Shown one piece after another: positions 31,768 to 41,903 of a stretch of 64,000 nt of DNA. Within the stretch, counting starts at the first letter, position 1, and every line of letters begins with the position of its first letter. Location of the stretch: NCBI GenBank assembly GCA_023229645.1, contig JALNYU010000003.1, forward strand, positions 1 through 64,000, in the 5' to 3' direction. Under the pieces are notes generated by a model. That model was not told the DNA's origin. It saw only the letters and a list, made by a program, of their open reading frames with translations, and did not search any database. The stretch is from Nevskia sp. Its GTDB lineage: Bacteria; Pseudomonadota; Gammaproteobacteria; Nevskiales; Nevskiaceae. A program made the translations under genes and the position numbers.

Positions 31768-34463
31768 GGCTGCGGCTCCGCGCCCGGCCGCGATGCCCGG
31801 CTGTGGGTCCACAACGTGCGCCGCAGCGTTTGCGCGCAGCGGTCGAGTTGGCTTGCGGTGGTGCTGACCACAGCGTCGTTGACGGTCGTTTGCGTAATGG
31901 CGGCGCAGTGCGCGCGCTTGGCGTCGAGCCAAGCCTGATATTGACTCTCCAGCGCCAGCAGCGCGCCAGCGTCCAGCCATAACACCTGCGGTTGGATGTG
32001 CGCCGGGCAGCTTAGCGCCAGCGTTTCTTCGGCCAACGTGCGAAATGCCGGGTCGGCGCCGCGCGCGGTCCAGCGCGGCAGCACGGCGGTGATCTGGTGC
32101 GGGTAGAAATGCGCTGGGACGTCGTCGGTGTCGGCGTCTGAGTCCGATAAGTCCGAGGCTGAATCGGTGCTTTGATCGGGCAGGCCCGCGATAGGCCGTA
32201 GCAGCACGTGTTCGATCAAGTGCAGGCCTTCAGATTCCAGCTGCAGCCGACACGCGAACTGGTGCAAGCGCATTGCCGCGAGTTCGGTCGCGGGTGCATC
32301 GCGGCCGAGTGCTAGCGGCCACCAGCGGCCGTGCTCGTCCGGGCCCAGCCAGAGCGGCGCCGTAGCGGTCTCGGCAGATTCGGTGCTGGCAGCACTGGCA
32401 ACGTGGTAGCGCTCGGCATGCACCGCGCAGCGCAGAAAAGCGGGGCTGAGCGCGGCCCCAGCCAGCGCTGGGAAATAAGCGCCGAGCACGCGTAGCAAGC
32501 TGCGGTCGTCGTGCTTCAAGCTGTGTTCGATACGCTGCCGCGCCGGTGTCCACAACGGTAGCGGCTGTAAGTCCGGCGGCGGCGCGGTGCGGGTTGATGC
32601 CGGTGGCGGCGCATCTTCGCGCAGCAGGCGCACGCCGTAACGGCGCAGTGCGCTGAATAACGAACGGCTGTGGCTGTGTTGGAACGCGAGCAGCAGGCTG
32701 ACTCTCTCCTGCAGCACCGCGGTGTTGCCGCGCCGTCCGAAGGCGCGCCGGCTGTAGTTGATACCGGCGCCGCGATCGCGCGTATGACGGACAATGCGGG
32801 TCAGAAATTGGTACTTCTGCCGGTAAAGATGCTGTTGCCAATCGGCAGCGCCGAAATACCAGCCGAAGCCGCGCACGCTGCCTTGGCCGCAGCCTTCGCC
32901 GTGCAGGGCGAGCATATGATCCAGGACGCGGCCACGCCGTTCGAGGACGTCGTCATCGACGCCAAACGCTTCGTCGCGCGTCGTTTCCGCGCTGCCCTCG
33001 TAGAGCGCATCGAGCGCCGGCAGATGCGCGGAACTCAGCATTTGCCACCAGTAACTACGCGTCGGCGCAGCGCTGACGGTATATAGCGCGCGTAAATTTT
33101 GGCTTTGCGCCTCGCCGTGTGCGAGCCATTGCTCCAGCAGCGCCAGATAGGCGCTGAACTGTGCTGCTTGCGCGGGATCGGCCGACGGGACGGCGGCGAG
33201 TGACGCGCCATCGCTGATGCCGCGATAGATCGGCGGCAGATGGTTATAGGCGGAAAAGTACGGCTGCGCGGCGACGTAATGGCCGCTGGGCGGCGTCAGC
33301 GGGCTAGCGCTGACGGCGGTTGCGCGGCCGCGGCGTTGCCGCTGGCCGTGGCGGTCGCGCAGGTTTTCGAGCCGCTGCAGCACCACGCCGGCCGGCACCG
33401 CGATCGGCGTGCCGCGGCGGCTGACCCGGATGCCGGCGAGTGCGTCGGCATCTCGGGGCCAGTGCAGTTGCAGCGCCCAGTCGTCGCCCTGCCAGGGTAG
33501 CGAGCCGCTGCTGTTGTCGTGGCTGGCGGCGTTGAGGCGCAGCATGCGGATGTCCGCCACGCCGTCGATGGTCAGCACAATCCGCGCGAGATCGCTGAAG
33601 TACAGGCGTTGGTCAGGGTCGCGATTCAGCGCTGCGGCGTCGATCCAACCGTGTGCGAGCAGCGGCCCGTCGAAGGCCTCGGCGAGCGTGGGTGCATCGG
33701 CATCGGCGAGGCGATCTTGCAACGGTCGTTGCTGCGGCCGCGCGCTGACGTAGTGGGCGCTGCGCGCGATCAGTTCGGCGAGGATGTCGGCTGGATCGCG
33801 CGCGCCTTCGATTTCCAAGTCGATTTCCAAACCGCATTCCCAAACCCGCAGCGGCATTGGCGGCGCGACCAGATCCTCGCAAAGATTGCGCTGCGCCCAA
33901 TACACCTGTGCTGCAGCGGCGAGTGGCTGTTGCATCGCGGCGCTGTCGTCGGTGTTGGTTTGCAGCGCGATACGCCACAAGCCATTGCCGAAGCCGCCGG
34001 CATCGGTCGCTTTATCGACACGCAGCTGGCGCACATCGGGCAGCGCGTCGAGGAGGCTGCGCAGCTGGTCTGTACGCGTTGTTGGTCGGCACGGCAGGAT
34101 GTCCTGCGGCGGGTGCAGGCCGTGGCGGCGGTAGTGGATGCGGCCGTCGGCCTCGGTCAACAAATCAGCGACCGGTTGGCTGGCGATGAACACGCCTTCG
34201 GTCAGCGCAAAGCTCAGCGCTTCGAGCAGCGTGACGCCGGGATCGTGCAGGTTGTAGTCAGTCCACAGGTCGCCGCTGAGCGCTTGCGCGTAGGCGATGC
34301 CTTGCTCGCGTAGCGCTTCGTAGCTGAGTTCGGTGCCGCGTTTGCGGCGGCGGATGTGGGCGATCGGCGGTGCGCTGGGCGTCTTGCCCGGCGGGGCGTT
34401 TGTGGTCGGGGCGAGGTTGCCGTCGCGATCGCGCGGCTGCGGCACCGGGTTCGGCGTGCTCAT
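31764..34463 (-). CDS. baseplate protein (Afp12-like)
   Basis: This 899-residue protein has a Pro-rich leader of about 40 residues, followed by LSYEALREQGIAYAQALSGD and LWTDYNLHDPGVTLLEALSF. These are the standard N-terminal signatures of eCIS baseplate-wedge proteins (WTDxNxxDPGxTLLE). The remaining sequence is large and poorly conserved. Its stop overlaps the tape-measure start and its ATG overlaps the previous gene's stop (ATGA), so it is translated in a coupled series. It probably forms the wedges around the spike. Confidence 0.8.
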   Translation of the reverse strand: MSTPNPVPQPRDRDGNLAPTTNAPPGKTPSAPPIAHIRRRKRGTELSYEALREQGIAYAQALSGDLWTDYNLHDPGVTLLEALSFALTEGVFIASQPVADLLTEADGRIHYRRHGLHPPQDILPCRPTTRTDQLRSLLDALPDVRQLRVDKATDAGGFGNGLWRIALQTNTDDSAAMQQPLAAAAQVYWAQRNLCEDLVAPPMPLRVWECGLEIDLEIEGARDPADILAELIARSAHYVSARPQQRPLQDRLADADAPTLAEAFDGPLLAHGWIDAAALNRDPDQRLYFSDLARIVLTIDGVADIRMLRLNAASHDNSSGSLPWQGDDWALQLHWPRDADALAGIRVSRRGTPIAVPAGVVLQRLENLRDRHGQRQRRGRATAVSASPLTPPSGHYVAAQPYFSAYNHLPPIYRGISDGASLAAVPSADPAQAAQFSAYLALLEQWLAHGEAQSQNLRALYTVSAAPTRSYWWQMLSSAHLPALDALYEGSAETTRDEAFGVDDDVLERRGRVLDHMLALHGEGCGQGSVRGFGWYFGAADWQQHLYRQKYQFLTRIVRHTRDRGAGINYSRRAFGRRGNTAVLQERVSLLLAFQHSHSRSLFSALRRYGVRLLREDAPPPASTRTAPPPDLQPLPLWTPARQRIEHSLKHDDRSLLRVLGAYFPALAGAALSPAFLRCAVHAERYHVASAASTESAETATAPLWLGPDEHGRWWPLALGRDAPATELAAMRLHQFACRLQLESEGLHLIEHVLLRPIAGLPDQSTDSASDLSDSDADTDDVPAHFYPHQITAVLPRWTARGADPAFRTLAEETLALSCPAHIQPQVLWLDAGALLALESQYQAWLDAKRAHCAAITQTTVNDAVVSTTASQLDRCAQTLRRTLWTHSRASRPGAEPQP

Positions 34464-35332
34464 AGTTGGCCGCGTTCCATGTGCGGGTCGAACCAGAGTT
34501 GCGTGACGTGGGCCTGAATTCGGATCGGAAACTTGTCTTTGTCTTCCTTGGTTTTATCCGGGCTGCCGGATGAGAAGTTGCAGCGCGTGCGGATTTGTAG
34601 GCGATAGCTGCCGTCGCGGCCGTGGCTGCCGAGCCAACGCAGTTCCAGGCGATCGCAACGGCGGCTGTAATAGCCGTGCGTGCTGCGGATGCCGCGGCGG
34701 CGATTCAGAAACTCGAACACGCCGAGCGTTGGGTTGTAGGTGTTCAGTGCCACGGCGTGGATCATGCCGAAGCGACCGGTGCCGCTATGGCCGGCGCCGG
34801 CGGTGATTTCGAACGCTTGGCAGCCGCTGAGGTCGTCACTGAGATCTTGCCATTGGCCGTTGGCAAGCAGCGGTTCCGGTTGTTGCCGTTGGTAGGCGCC
34901 ACGCCGGCCGGTGCTGCGGATTGCGCCAGCGACGTCTAACTCGGCTTCCGGGGTTTCGGTGCGGATGCCGACGCGCTGCGCTAGATCGAGACACAGCAGC
35001 GGCGCACCGGGTGCGTTTTGCAGGTCTGGCGTTGTGGTGTTGTCAGCGTCTGGCTGGCGCACGCCAGCCGGGTTGTCGATCCGCAGCTGATCACGCGCGC
35101 CGCCGAAGCCGATGCCCCACAGTGGCGCTTCCGGAATTTCGTCGCGGTAGAAACTGATCAGCGCATCGTGGCCGATTGGCGCGTAAACCTCGAACCCGTT
35201 TTCGACCGTTTTGCGAAAGCCTTCGTCGCTCATGTTCAGCATTGAGTCGACGAGATCGGAAAAATGGTCTTCGGTCGGCAACGCGCCTTCGCTGAAGTAG
35301 GCTTTTAGCGAATCGCGGCTTCTACTGGTCAT
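34460..35332 (-). CDS. CIS-associated protein, possible fibre or receptor-binding component
   Basis: This 290-residue protein starts SRDSLKAYFSEGALPTEDHF and SDLVDSMLNMSDEGFRKTVE, an opening seen in many eCIS loci. The middle (AELDVAGAIRSTGRRGAYQ) looks like the stem that precedes tail-fibre head domains. The C-terminal half is beta-rich. It lies between the two large baseplate genes, overlapping both (4 and 11 nt). It occupies the approximate place of the Afp13 fibre gene but is shorter and lacks long fibre repeats. Confidence 0.6.
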   Translation of the reverse strand: MTSRSRDSLKAYFSEGALPTEDHFSDLVDSMLNMSDEGFRKTVENGFEVYAPIGHDALISFYRDEIPEAPLWGIGFGGARDQLRIDNPAGVRQPDADNTTTPDLQNAPGAPLLCLDLAQRVGIRTETPEAELDVAGAIRSTGRRGAYQRQQPEPLLANGQWQDLSDDLSGCQAFEITAGAGHSGTGRFGMIHAVALNTYNPTLGVFEFLNRRRGIRSTHGYYSRRCDRLELRWLGSHGRDGSYRLQIRTRCNFSSGSPDKTKEDKDKFPIRIQAHVTQLWFDPHMERGQL

Positions 35333-38300
35333 GAGCCCGTCTGCCGATGATGAAGGTATTGCCGATTTCTAGTTTCGCCACGCCAGTGCTGCGCGGTGCG
35401 CGCCCGGCGGGGTCGGCGATGAGGTCCAATAAATGTCGGCGCGTCGGCAACGCCAGACTCCACGGCTGCGTCGGCCGGATATCGGCGGCGCCGTTGCGGC
35501 GCGCGCTATCGTCGAGCGCGTAGAGGTTTTGGTCGCTGCGGACGATGTGCAGCAGCGACAACTGGCCCACCGCTTCGACCCCATCTTGCGCGCGCAAATG
35601 AGCGGCGACGGCCGCAATCTGCACCTGCCAACCGAAACGCGCGCTGCAGCCGCCTTCCTGCCACGGTGATAAATACGCGAGCAGCGCGCGGTTCAGCTGC
35701 CGCAGCACGGCGCCGGGCTGGCTATCCGGGCTCAGGCGCAGCGCCGCGCGCACTTGTATGCGTTCGTAGGCCGGATTGCGGACGACGATATGGGCGCCGT
35801 CTGGCGCGTGTCCGCGCAGATACGCCGCCATTTCTTCGAGCACGGCGGCGTCGAAACGCGGCGCTTGGCTGTGATCGAATACGGCGCCGGCCCGCGGCTT
35901 GGGGACGGCCACGACCAAGACATGGCCGGGCCGATTCGCCGCCGCTGCCGTCACCGCGCGCCGTTGCTGCGGCAAGTGCAAATGCGGAAAGCACTTAACC
36001 TTGTAGACCTCCGGATAGCGGTCGAGCAGCAGCCGTTCGTAGTCCCAAACCGTCAGCGCGCGGTTCTTATGGCGCAGGCGTTCGGCGCTGCGCGCCCGCA
36101 GCAGCGTTGGCGGATCCGCTGCGGCGCGGCCGAACGAAGGGCCGATTTGCTGCACGCCGCGCAAGCCAGCGAGGTTGCGCTCGGCATTGCGCACCGTACC
36201 GGCGGGCAGTGGCGCGCTGGGGTCGGCGGCGGTCGCTGGGCTGGCGCGCGTTGCGCGCAGCGCTTGCGCGTAGACGCCTTGCAAGCCGGCGAAAAATTCG
36301 AAGCCCCAATCGGCGCCGAGGCGCAACCAGTAGAGATTCCCCGGCAGGTGCGGGCAGTTCGCAGTCATCCCGGCGGGCAGGCGCAGCGTTACGATGCCAG
36401 AGCGCAACATGCCCTGTGTGGAGTCGCCGCTTTGGTCTTGTGGCGCCAACGCTTGCCACACCGTGCCGGCCCAGACTGACCACTGCAGCGTCGGCTTGCG
36501 GTCGGTCCAGCGGTCGGCGGCGGTGTCCGGGCGCAGCTGGAAGTAGAGACTCAGCGCGCCTTGCGGATCGCTGCCGCTGAGGCCGATGTACAAGTTGCCG
36601 TCGAATTGATACGGCGGCAACAGCCGCGACTGGCGTCCGGCGGGGCCGGGGTGCAGGGTTTCGATGCCGAAAGGATGAATATGAAAAATCTGGTCGTTCG
36701 GCGCGGCATTGGAGTCGAGGCCGGGGCTGCTGGAGGCGTCGCCGAGGTTGATGACGTGGTGCGCCTGGTAGTCCAGCGTCAGGCTGTCGATGGTTGGCGT
36801 ATACGGCGCCTGCGGCAGTGGATCTTGCCGCTTATAGCGGGCGTTACGGCTCAGCGTTTCGGTGAGCAGCGGCGGATACAAGGCATGGCCGAAAGCATCG
36901 GCGGGATCCTGCAGATCGAGCCGGAAAAAGCCGTTGCGGCTGTGCAAGCCGAACTCGAACGGCAGGCCCGGCTTGGCCGGCAAAGTGGCGCGGTGGTAGC
37001 GGCGCAGATCGCTTGGCGGCAACACCAGTGTGTGCTCGGCCATGATGCGGCGGCTGCCCGGTTCCGGCGCGAAAAGCGGCAGGCGGGCGTCGCCTCCGGA
37101 CTGCCAGAGACCATCCCGCAACAAAAGCGGATGAACGCGGAAGTCTTCCGTTTCCCAGCGGCCGGGATAGCCGCGATAGTGCGCCGGGAAGCCGCCGTCG
37201 CGCTGCGGCAATCGGCCCCAGCGGACGTGGAGTTGTAATGCCTGCACCGGTTTCGACGTTAACTCGGCACAGCCCAACACGAGGTAAGCGCCGCGGTCGG
37301 GCAGCGGCCCGAACGGGAGGAACGGCTTGTTCGGATCGAGACGACCGAGTTGGTTGTGCAGTAGCAGTTCGCGTAGGCCGCGGGCATGCACATCGATTGT
37401 CAGCGCCTGCAGCGGCAGCTGCTGCAAAGCGCTGTAGGCGTACAAACGCGTCTGTGTCTGCAGGCGCAGTTGTAACACCGGCTGATGCGGCCAGCCGGAC
37501 CCGTGCAATGCCGGCTCGCAGGCGACCCATGCCGGCAGCTCGGCGCCGAGTTGTAGCGCGATTTCGATGACGCCGCCAAACACGCCCTGCGCCGCCGTCC
37601 CGCGTTGGACAAAGACATGATCGAGCGTCAGCCAGCCGTGCGCAGCGCTGGCCTGCGCCCGCCAAACGCCGCGGAAGACACGATCGAAGATCAACGTCCG
37701 CTCCGGTGGCCGGCGGGCTTGCAGGATCAGGATGAGGGGATCGTCAACTTCAACCGCGCTGTCGTGCGCGAGGTTAAAAACGGTCTCGGCGTGCGCGCGC
37801 AGCGCTGCCAGATCGGCCGGGCGCAGGTCTTCACGCGCTGCGGTGAGCCAGCTCGCGAACAAGCGGCCCAGGCGTTCGTCCAGTGCCGCCGGTGTTCCCG
37901 CGTGCAGGCAGCGCGCGAGCAAAAAACACAGCTGCACGTCGTCGCCGAATTGTCCGTCGCGCTGCAGCGCCGCTTGCGCCAACGGCGCCGGATCGGGCGG
38001 CGGCGGCAGACCTTCCGGGACGCCGCGTGGCGGGTGATTTTGCCGCTCGAACTGCTCGTAACGCGTGAAGACGGCGGCAAGCCACGCGCCGTCCCGCTTC
38101 GCCGCTGGCGCGCGCAGCAGGGACTTCAGGCTTTCGTCGTGATCGGCGGGATGGCCGAGTTGCAAGCCGATGCGCACGCTGCGGGTACCGGCGCCGAGCG
38201 CCAGCATCGGCGAGGCCACCGCCAGCCCTAATTCTGCGTCCTGCGCGCTGCTTTCAGCGCCACCGCCCCGGCCGCCGAACAGTGGCCACCACGGCGCCTG

Positions 38301-39356
38301 CGCGCTGTCGCCGGGATCCGGCTTTAAAACTGGAATCGCCTGCGTTTTGACCCGCGTTGCGTAGCCATACTCGCGTTCCGGCGAAATGAGCGGATCGGCT
38401 TCCAAGCGCACGGTGTAGAGGCCGGCGACGCGGGTATCGGTTAACGCCAGCGGTTGATCGGCGGCGAATTCGATCGCTTTGCCGTCGGCCGCCTTGCCGC
38501 CGGTGAAGCGGAAGCCGCGCGGGATCAGCACCGGTAGCGTGTGCTGCGGCTCGCGCTCCAGCAACAAATAGATTTGTTCGGCGCCGGGCGCTCGCGGCTG
38601 CATCTGCAGCAGCGTGCTGTAGTAGAAATCGGTGAAGAGATCGGGGAAGCGATTCAGCCGGGCGCGGCTTTGCTGAAACAGCTGCAGCAACGCCAGCAGC
38701 AAGCCGATTGAAGGCTCGTGCCGGCCGCTGTGCAGGCTCTGCTCGATCTGCCCGCGGGCTTGCGTCTGAGCTGCGGCCACAGTTTGGTAGAGGCCGGACC
38801 AGATCCGCCGCAGCAACTGCGCGTGCGGTTCATCGGCCGGCGGCATCGGGTTGGCTTCATGGCGCGCCAGCAGCCCCCACGCTGAGTTCATCGTCTGTGG
38901 ATCGCCGAGCACCGGCCCGAACGCACGCGCGCCCGCGACAAGCAACGGCCGCAGCACGTCGTGGATGCGCCCTTGCAATAGCCGCGACACCTGCAGCGCT
39001 TCCGGTTCCGGGTGATCGGATAGCCGCTGGCACCAGAGATCAATCCGATTCGCCAGCATGCCGATACGCTGCCAGAGCTGGCTCTCATCGGCCCACGGCA
39101 GCAGCGCGAAAAACGCCGCTTGCTCGCGCTCCAGCGGAAAGGCCGCGAGGTCCGCGAGGACGATGGTTTCGTCGTTCAGCAACGCGCTGTCCCAATGGCC
39201 GGCGTCGCTGCCATCGGCGCTGACGAAGCGCAGCCGAGCGGCCTGCGCCAGCGTCATCCGCATTCGCTCGGCGAGCCCGAATTCGTCGGGCAGGAAATAG
39301 TCGGGCTGAAGCGCGTTTGGTAAGCGTTGGTCGTACTGGCTGCCGGGATGGTCCAT
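35322..39356 (-). CDS. baseplate J/gp47-like protein (Afp11-like)
   Basis: This 1344-residue protein is the largest of the locus. The N-terminal part opens with YFLPDEFGLAERMRMTLAQA ARLRF-like helices. The C-terminal third carries the baseplate-J-type core, with LRHKNRALTVWDYERLLLDR, YPEVYKVKCFPH and ERIQVRAALRLSPDSQPGAV. This arrangement fits eCIS Afp11/Pvc11 baseplate proteins that dock on gp25. It overlaps the next gene by 11 nt and starts 5 nt after the gp25 gene. Confidence 0.82.
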   Translation of the reverse strand: MDHPGSQYDQRLPNALQPDYFLPDEFGLAERMRMTLAQAARLRFVSADGSDAGHWDSALLNDETIVLADLAAFPLEREQAAFFALLPWADESQLWQRIGMLANRIDLWCQRLSDHPEPEALQVSRLLQGRIHDVLRPLLVAGARAFGPVLGDPQTMNSAWGLLARHEANPMPPADEPHAQLLRRIWSGLYQTVAAAQTQARGQIEQSLHSGRHEPSIGLLLALLQLFQQSRARLNRFPDLFTDFYYSTLLQMQPRAPGAEQIYLLLEREPQHTLPVLIPRGFRFTGGKAADGKAIEFAADQPLALTDTRVAGLYTVRLEADPLISPEREYGYATRVKTQAIPVLKPDPGDSAQAPWWPLFGGRGGGAESSAQDAELGLAVASPMLALGAGTRSVRIGLQLGHPADHDESLKSLLRAPAAKRDGAWLAAVFTRYEQFERQNHPPRGVPEGLPPPPDPAPLAQAALQRDGQFGDDVQLCFLLARCLHAGTPAALDERLGRLFASWLTAAREDLRPADLAALRAHAETVFNLAHDSAVEVDDPLILILQARRPPERTLIFDRVFRGVWRAQASAAHGWLTLDHVFVQRGTAAQGVFGGVIEIALQLGAELPAWVACEPALHGSGWPHQPVLQLRLQTQTRLYAYSALQQLPLQALTIDVHARGLRELLLHNQLGRLDPNKPFLPFGPLPDRGAYLVLGCAELTSKPVQALQLHVRWGRLPQRDGGFPAHYRGYPGRWETEDFRVHPLLLRDGLWQSGGDARLPLFAPEPGSRRIMAEHTLVLPPSDLRRYHRATLPAKPGLPFEFGLHSRNGFFRLDLQDPADAFGHALYPPLLTETLSRNARYKRQDPLPQAPYTPTIDSLTLDYQAHHVINLGDASSSPGLDSNAAPNDQIFHIHPFGIETLHPGPAGRQSRLLPPYQFDGNLYIGLSGSDPQGALSLYFQLRPDTAADRWTDRKPTLQWSVWAGTVWQALAPQDQSGDSTQGMLRSGIVTLRLPAGMTANCPHLPGNLYWLRLGADWGFEFFAGLQGVYAQALRATRASPATAADPSAPLPAGTVRNAERNLAGLRGVQQIGPSFGRAAADPPTLLRARSAERLRHKNRALTVWDYERLLLDRYPEVYKVKCFPHLHLPQQRRAVTAAAANRPGHVLVVAVPKPRAGAVFDHSQAPRFDAAVLEEMAAYLRGHAPDGAHIVVRNPAYERIQVRAALRLSPDSQPGAVLRQLNRALLAYLSPWQEGGCSARFGWQVQIAAVAAHLRAQDGVEAVGQLSLLHIVRSDQNLYALDDSARRNGAADIRPTQPWSLALPTRRHLLDLIADPAGRAPRSTGVAKLEIGNTFIIGRRAHDQ

Positions 39357-39361
39357 AGCGG

Positions 39362-39775
39362 CTAGCTCCGCCCGACTTGGCGCGTGGCCTGATGCAGATA
39401 CAGCGGATAAACCAAGTTGTGGCGCGTGTTCGTGGTGCGCACGCGATAGTCGAGCAGTAGATCGAGCCGGCCTTCGCGGGCGTCCGGCACGTTGGCGTCG
39501 ATGCGCTGCAGAATGATGCGCGGCTCGAAAAACAGCACCGCTTTACGGATCCGGTCTTTGATCGCGGTCAGGGTTTGCTCGTTCAGCGTTTCGAACACCA
39601 TGCGCCGCAAACCGCAGCCATAAGCCGGTTGCATCACGCGCTCGCCGGGCGTGGTTGCCAGCAGGATGCGCAGGCTTTCTTCAATGTCTTCGATATCCGC
39701 CACCATCGCGACGCGCTTGCTGCGCGGATCGAAGCGGGGCGGGAAGCTCCAGCCGCGGCCGAGGAAGTTGCGCAT
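39362..39775 (-). CDS. gp25/GPW-family baseplate protein (Afp9-like)
   Basis: This 137-residue protein has the T4 gp25-like fold: FLGRGWSFPPRFD at the start, DIEESLRILLATTPGERVMQ with the EIRQ-like loop, PAYGCGLRRMVFE, then IRKAVLFFEPRI. gp25 proteins join sheath and baseplate wedges in all contractile systems. It lies between the PAAR gene (9 nt) and the large baseplate gene. Confidence 0.92.
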   Translation of the reverse strand: MRNFLGRGWSFPPRFDPRSKRVAMVADIEDIEESLRILLATTPGERVMQPAYGCGLRRMVFETLNEQTLTAIKDRIRKAVLFFEPRIILQRIDANVPDAREGRLDLLLDYRVRTTNTRHNLVYPLYLHQATRQVGRS

Positions 39776-39784
39776 GGGTCGCGC

Positions 39785-40084
39785 CTAGCCGCCGATGATG
39801 ACGGTGAAGCAGCCGAGCACGATGCTGCCGCCGTGCGCGGTTGTGTCGCCGATGCGCGCCGCCGGCTTGTTGCCGATCAGCACCGTCGTCGAGCCTTTGA
39901 CAATGACATCCGGCGGGCCGACGCAAACGGCGTTGTCGCCGACCACCGCGGCCGGCAGCTTGCCGATCAGCACCGTTGGGACGCCGGGGCCGATCACCGG
40001 GCCGCCGACGTGCGGAATCGGCGGCAGGCCCGGCGTGACCATCGGGCAGGTGTGCATATCGGTAAGGCGGGCGGCGGGCGGCAT
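39785..40084 (-). CDS. PAAR-domain spike tip protein (Afp10-like)
   Basis: This 99-residue protein is almost entirely a PAAR repeat domain: PPAARLTDMHTCPMV, IGPGVPTVLIGKLPAAVVGD, GSTTVLIGNKPAARIGDTTA HGG and a closing glycine-rich strand. Conserved His and Cys residues suit a bound metal at the tip. PAAR proteins sharpen the VgrG-like spike. It is directly downstream of the spike gene, as in other loci. Confidence 0.93.
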   Translation of the reverse strand: MPPAARLTDMHTCPMVTPGLPPIPHVGGPVIGPGVPTVLIGKLPAAVVGDNAVCVGPPDVIVKGSTTVLIGNKPAARIGDTTAHGGSIVLGCFTVIIGG

Positions 40085-40088
40085 GGGC

Positions 40089-41897
40089 TTAATTGATCAT
40101 GACGATGGCGCCTTTCACCGTCGTCTGGCCGGAAGCCGATAACTCCGCCGTCGCCGAACCCTTGCCGGTGAAGCCAACCTGCGCTTCGCAGCTGATGTTC
40201 AAGCCGCTGGCTTCGACATTCGCTTGCGCTTTCAGGCTGATGTTGTTGACGGCGCTGAGTGTGATGCCACCTTTCGCCGTCAGCGTGATATCGAACGGGC
40301 TATCCAGTGCAATCCCGCTGCTCGATAACTTGATGCTGTTGTTGTTCTGGTCTTGGATCAGAATCGACTTGTCCTGATCGCTGAACACCATCGTGTTCTT
40401 GCCCGGCGTGGTGATCGTAATGATCTTGTTTTGTTCGTCGAATATCACGCGGTGCAAGCTGCGCGTGACCAAGGCCTTGGTGTTGTTTTCGGCCGCCAGC
40501 GGGTAGGGCGGCGTGCGCGCGGCGGAATACACCGAGCCGAGCACGACGGGGCAGCTTGGGTCATCGTTCAAATAACCGAGGATCACTTCGTCGCCCACCT
40601 CCGGCAGAAAGAAAGCACCGAATGCGTTCGAGGCGTAGAACTGCAGCAGCCGCGCCCAAACGCCCTGGGTTTGCGCTTGCAAGACCGGCACTTGCACTTG
40701 GATGCGCTGCTGGCCTTCGGGATCGCCATCGAGCTTCATCACCACGCCGATTTGTAAACCGCCGATGCCGGGCAAGAGGCCGCCGTTGGCCGGTGCCATG
40801 ACATCGCTACGCTCGACGTTCCAATGCGTGTCCATACCGAACTCGACTTCGGTCAGCCAATTGCCGTGTTCGATGCGATGCTCGACGGCGCTGACGAAGA
40901 CATCACCGTTGAAGCGCGCGCCGACGCCTTTCACCGTGATCAAGCTGCCCGGCAAGGCCAGGGCGCTGCCCCGGAAGCGCATTCGGCCGCGGATCCGCGC
41001 CAGCCCGGCTTTCAGTTGCTGCGCTGTGGCCCAGGTGCTGAGCAGGTCACGCGGCTGCGCCGCTGAGGTTTGCAGCACGTAGGTGGCCGGGCTAGCAACG
41101 CTTGCCAGCTTGGCACTCGTCAAATCGCCCTGCGCGTTTAACGTCGGCGGGCTGGCCGCGTTGCCTTGGACGATGGCCTGCTGCTTTGGATCCCACGACG
41201 TTGCTTGCGCCGAGCTGAGCTGCCGGCGCGCGTCCATATCAGCCTGAAAACTCATCAGCTCTTGGCCCCAGCCGACGGCTAGCACCGGCGACGCCGAGAC
41301 ATCCGGCGGCTGCACGCTCACTTTGCCGGCCGCGACGTTGACCAACAAGCCGTTAACTTCGGCGCGGGCGAGCATGAAATCCCAGTCGCTGCAGTAATAC
41401 TGCACCAGCTCCGGATATTGCAGCGTCGTCGCCGCGACCTCGGCGCTCAGGCCGTGCGCGGCGACCAGCGTGCTGATGATGTCGCTGTCTTTTTGATCGA
41501 CGTAGTTGGCGTTCTTGCGGCCGACGGTCATTTTCGTCGCGGCGTCGCGGCACTCAATGATCAGGCGCGAGTAATTGCCGTCGCCGATCTTGACGCCGAA
41601 GCGCACAACGATGCCACTAAACAGCGGCGTGACCGGCGCGTCGCTGTTGTTGCCGCTGATATACCGGGCGCTGACGGTTACCGCAGCGCCAGGCGCAAAC
41701 AGGGCTTCATCGGCAACGGCGAACGCGCCGGTTGGCATATCGCCGTCGTCGATGATGATTTCGGCGTAGGGAATGCGGTTTAACGCCATGCGTATCGTGA
41801 CCGACATCAGATTGAGGTCTGGCTGCGCGGTGCCGTCGCAGCTGAGCGTGACGCTCAGCGCGCCGTCGGTGTTGTCATTGGGCGATGGAGCGGACAT
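40089..41897 (-). CDS. VgrG/gp5-gp27-like central spike protein (Afp8-like)
   Basis: This 602-residue protein has an N-terminal gp27-like hub domain with beta-rich segments, followed by the OB-fold region GLQIGVVMKLDGDPEGQQRI and QVQVPVLQAQ. Next is LPEVGDEVILGYLNDDPSCP, a signature of VgrG/Afp8 spikes, and a beta-helix tail (SGIALDSPFDITLTAKGGIT). It forms the trimeric needle tipped by PAAR. It starts 6 nt after the LysM gene stop. Confidence 0.9.
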   Translation of the reverse strand: MSAPSPNDNTDGALSVTLSCDGTAQPDLNLMSVTIRMALNRIPYAEIIIDDGDMPTGAFAVADEALFAPGAAVTVSARYISGNNSDAPVTPLFSGIVVRFGVKIGDGNYSRLIIECRDAATKMTVGRKNANYVDQKDSDIISTLVAAHGLSAEVAATTLQYPELVQYYCSDWDFMLARAEVNGLLVNVAAGKVSVQPPDVSASPVLAVGWGQELMSFQADMDARRQLSSAQATSWDPKQQAIVQGNAASPPTLNAQGDLTSAKLASVASPATYVLQTSAAQPRDLLSTWATAQQLKAGLARIRGRMRFRGSALALPGSLITVKGVGARFNGDVFVSAVEHRIEHGNWLTEVEFGMDTHWNVERSDVMAPANGGLLPGIGGLQIGVVMKLDGDPEGQQRIQVQVPVLQAQTQGVWARLLQFYASNAFGAFFLPEVGDEVILGYLNDDPSCPVVLGSVYSAARTPPYPLAAENNTKALVTRSLHRVIFDEQNKIITITTPGKNTMVFSDQDKSILIQDQNNNSIKLSSSGIALDSPFDITLTAKGGITLSAVNNISLKAQANVEASGLNISCEAQVGFTGKGSATAELSASGQTTVKGAIVMIN

Positions 41898-41903
41898 CGG
41901 CGT

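Noticed and set aside
33519..34313. A 264-residue plus-strand frame in the baseplate region
   Set aside because: Antisense shadow of the Afp12-like gene, with no start signal or homology.
35754..36479. A 241-residue plus-strand frame in the large baseplate gene
   Set aside because: Antisense to the conserved C-terminal baseplate-J region of the opposite strand.
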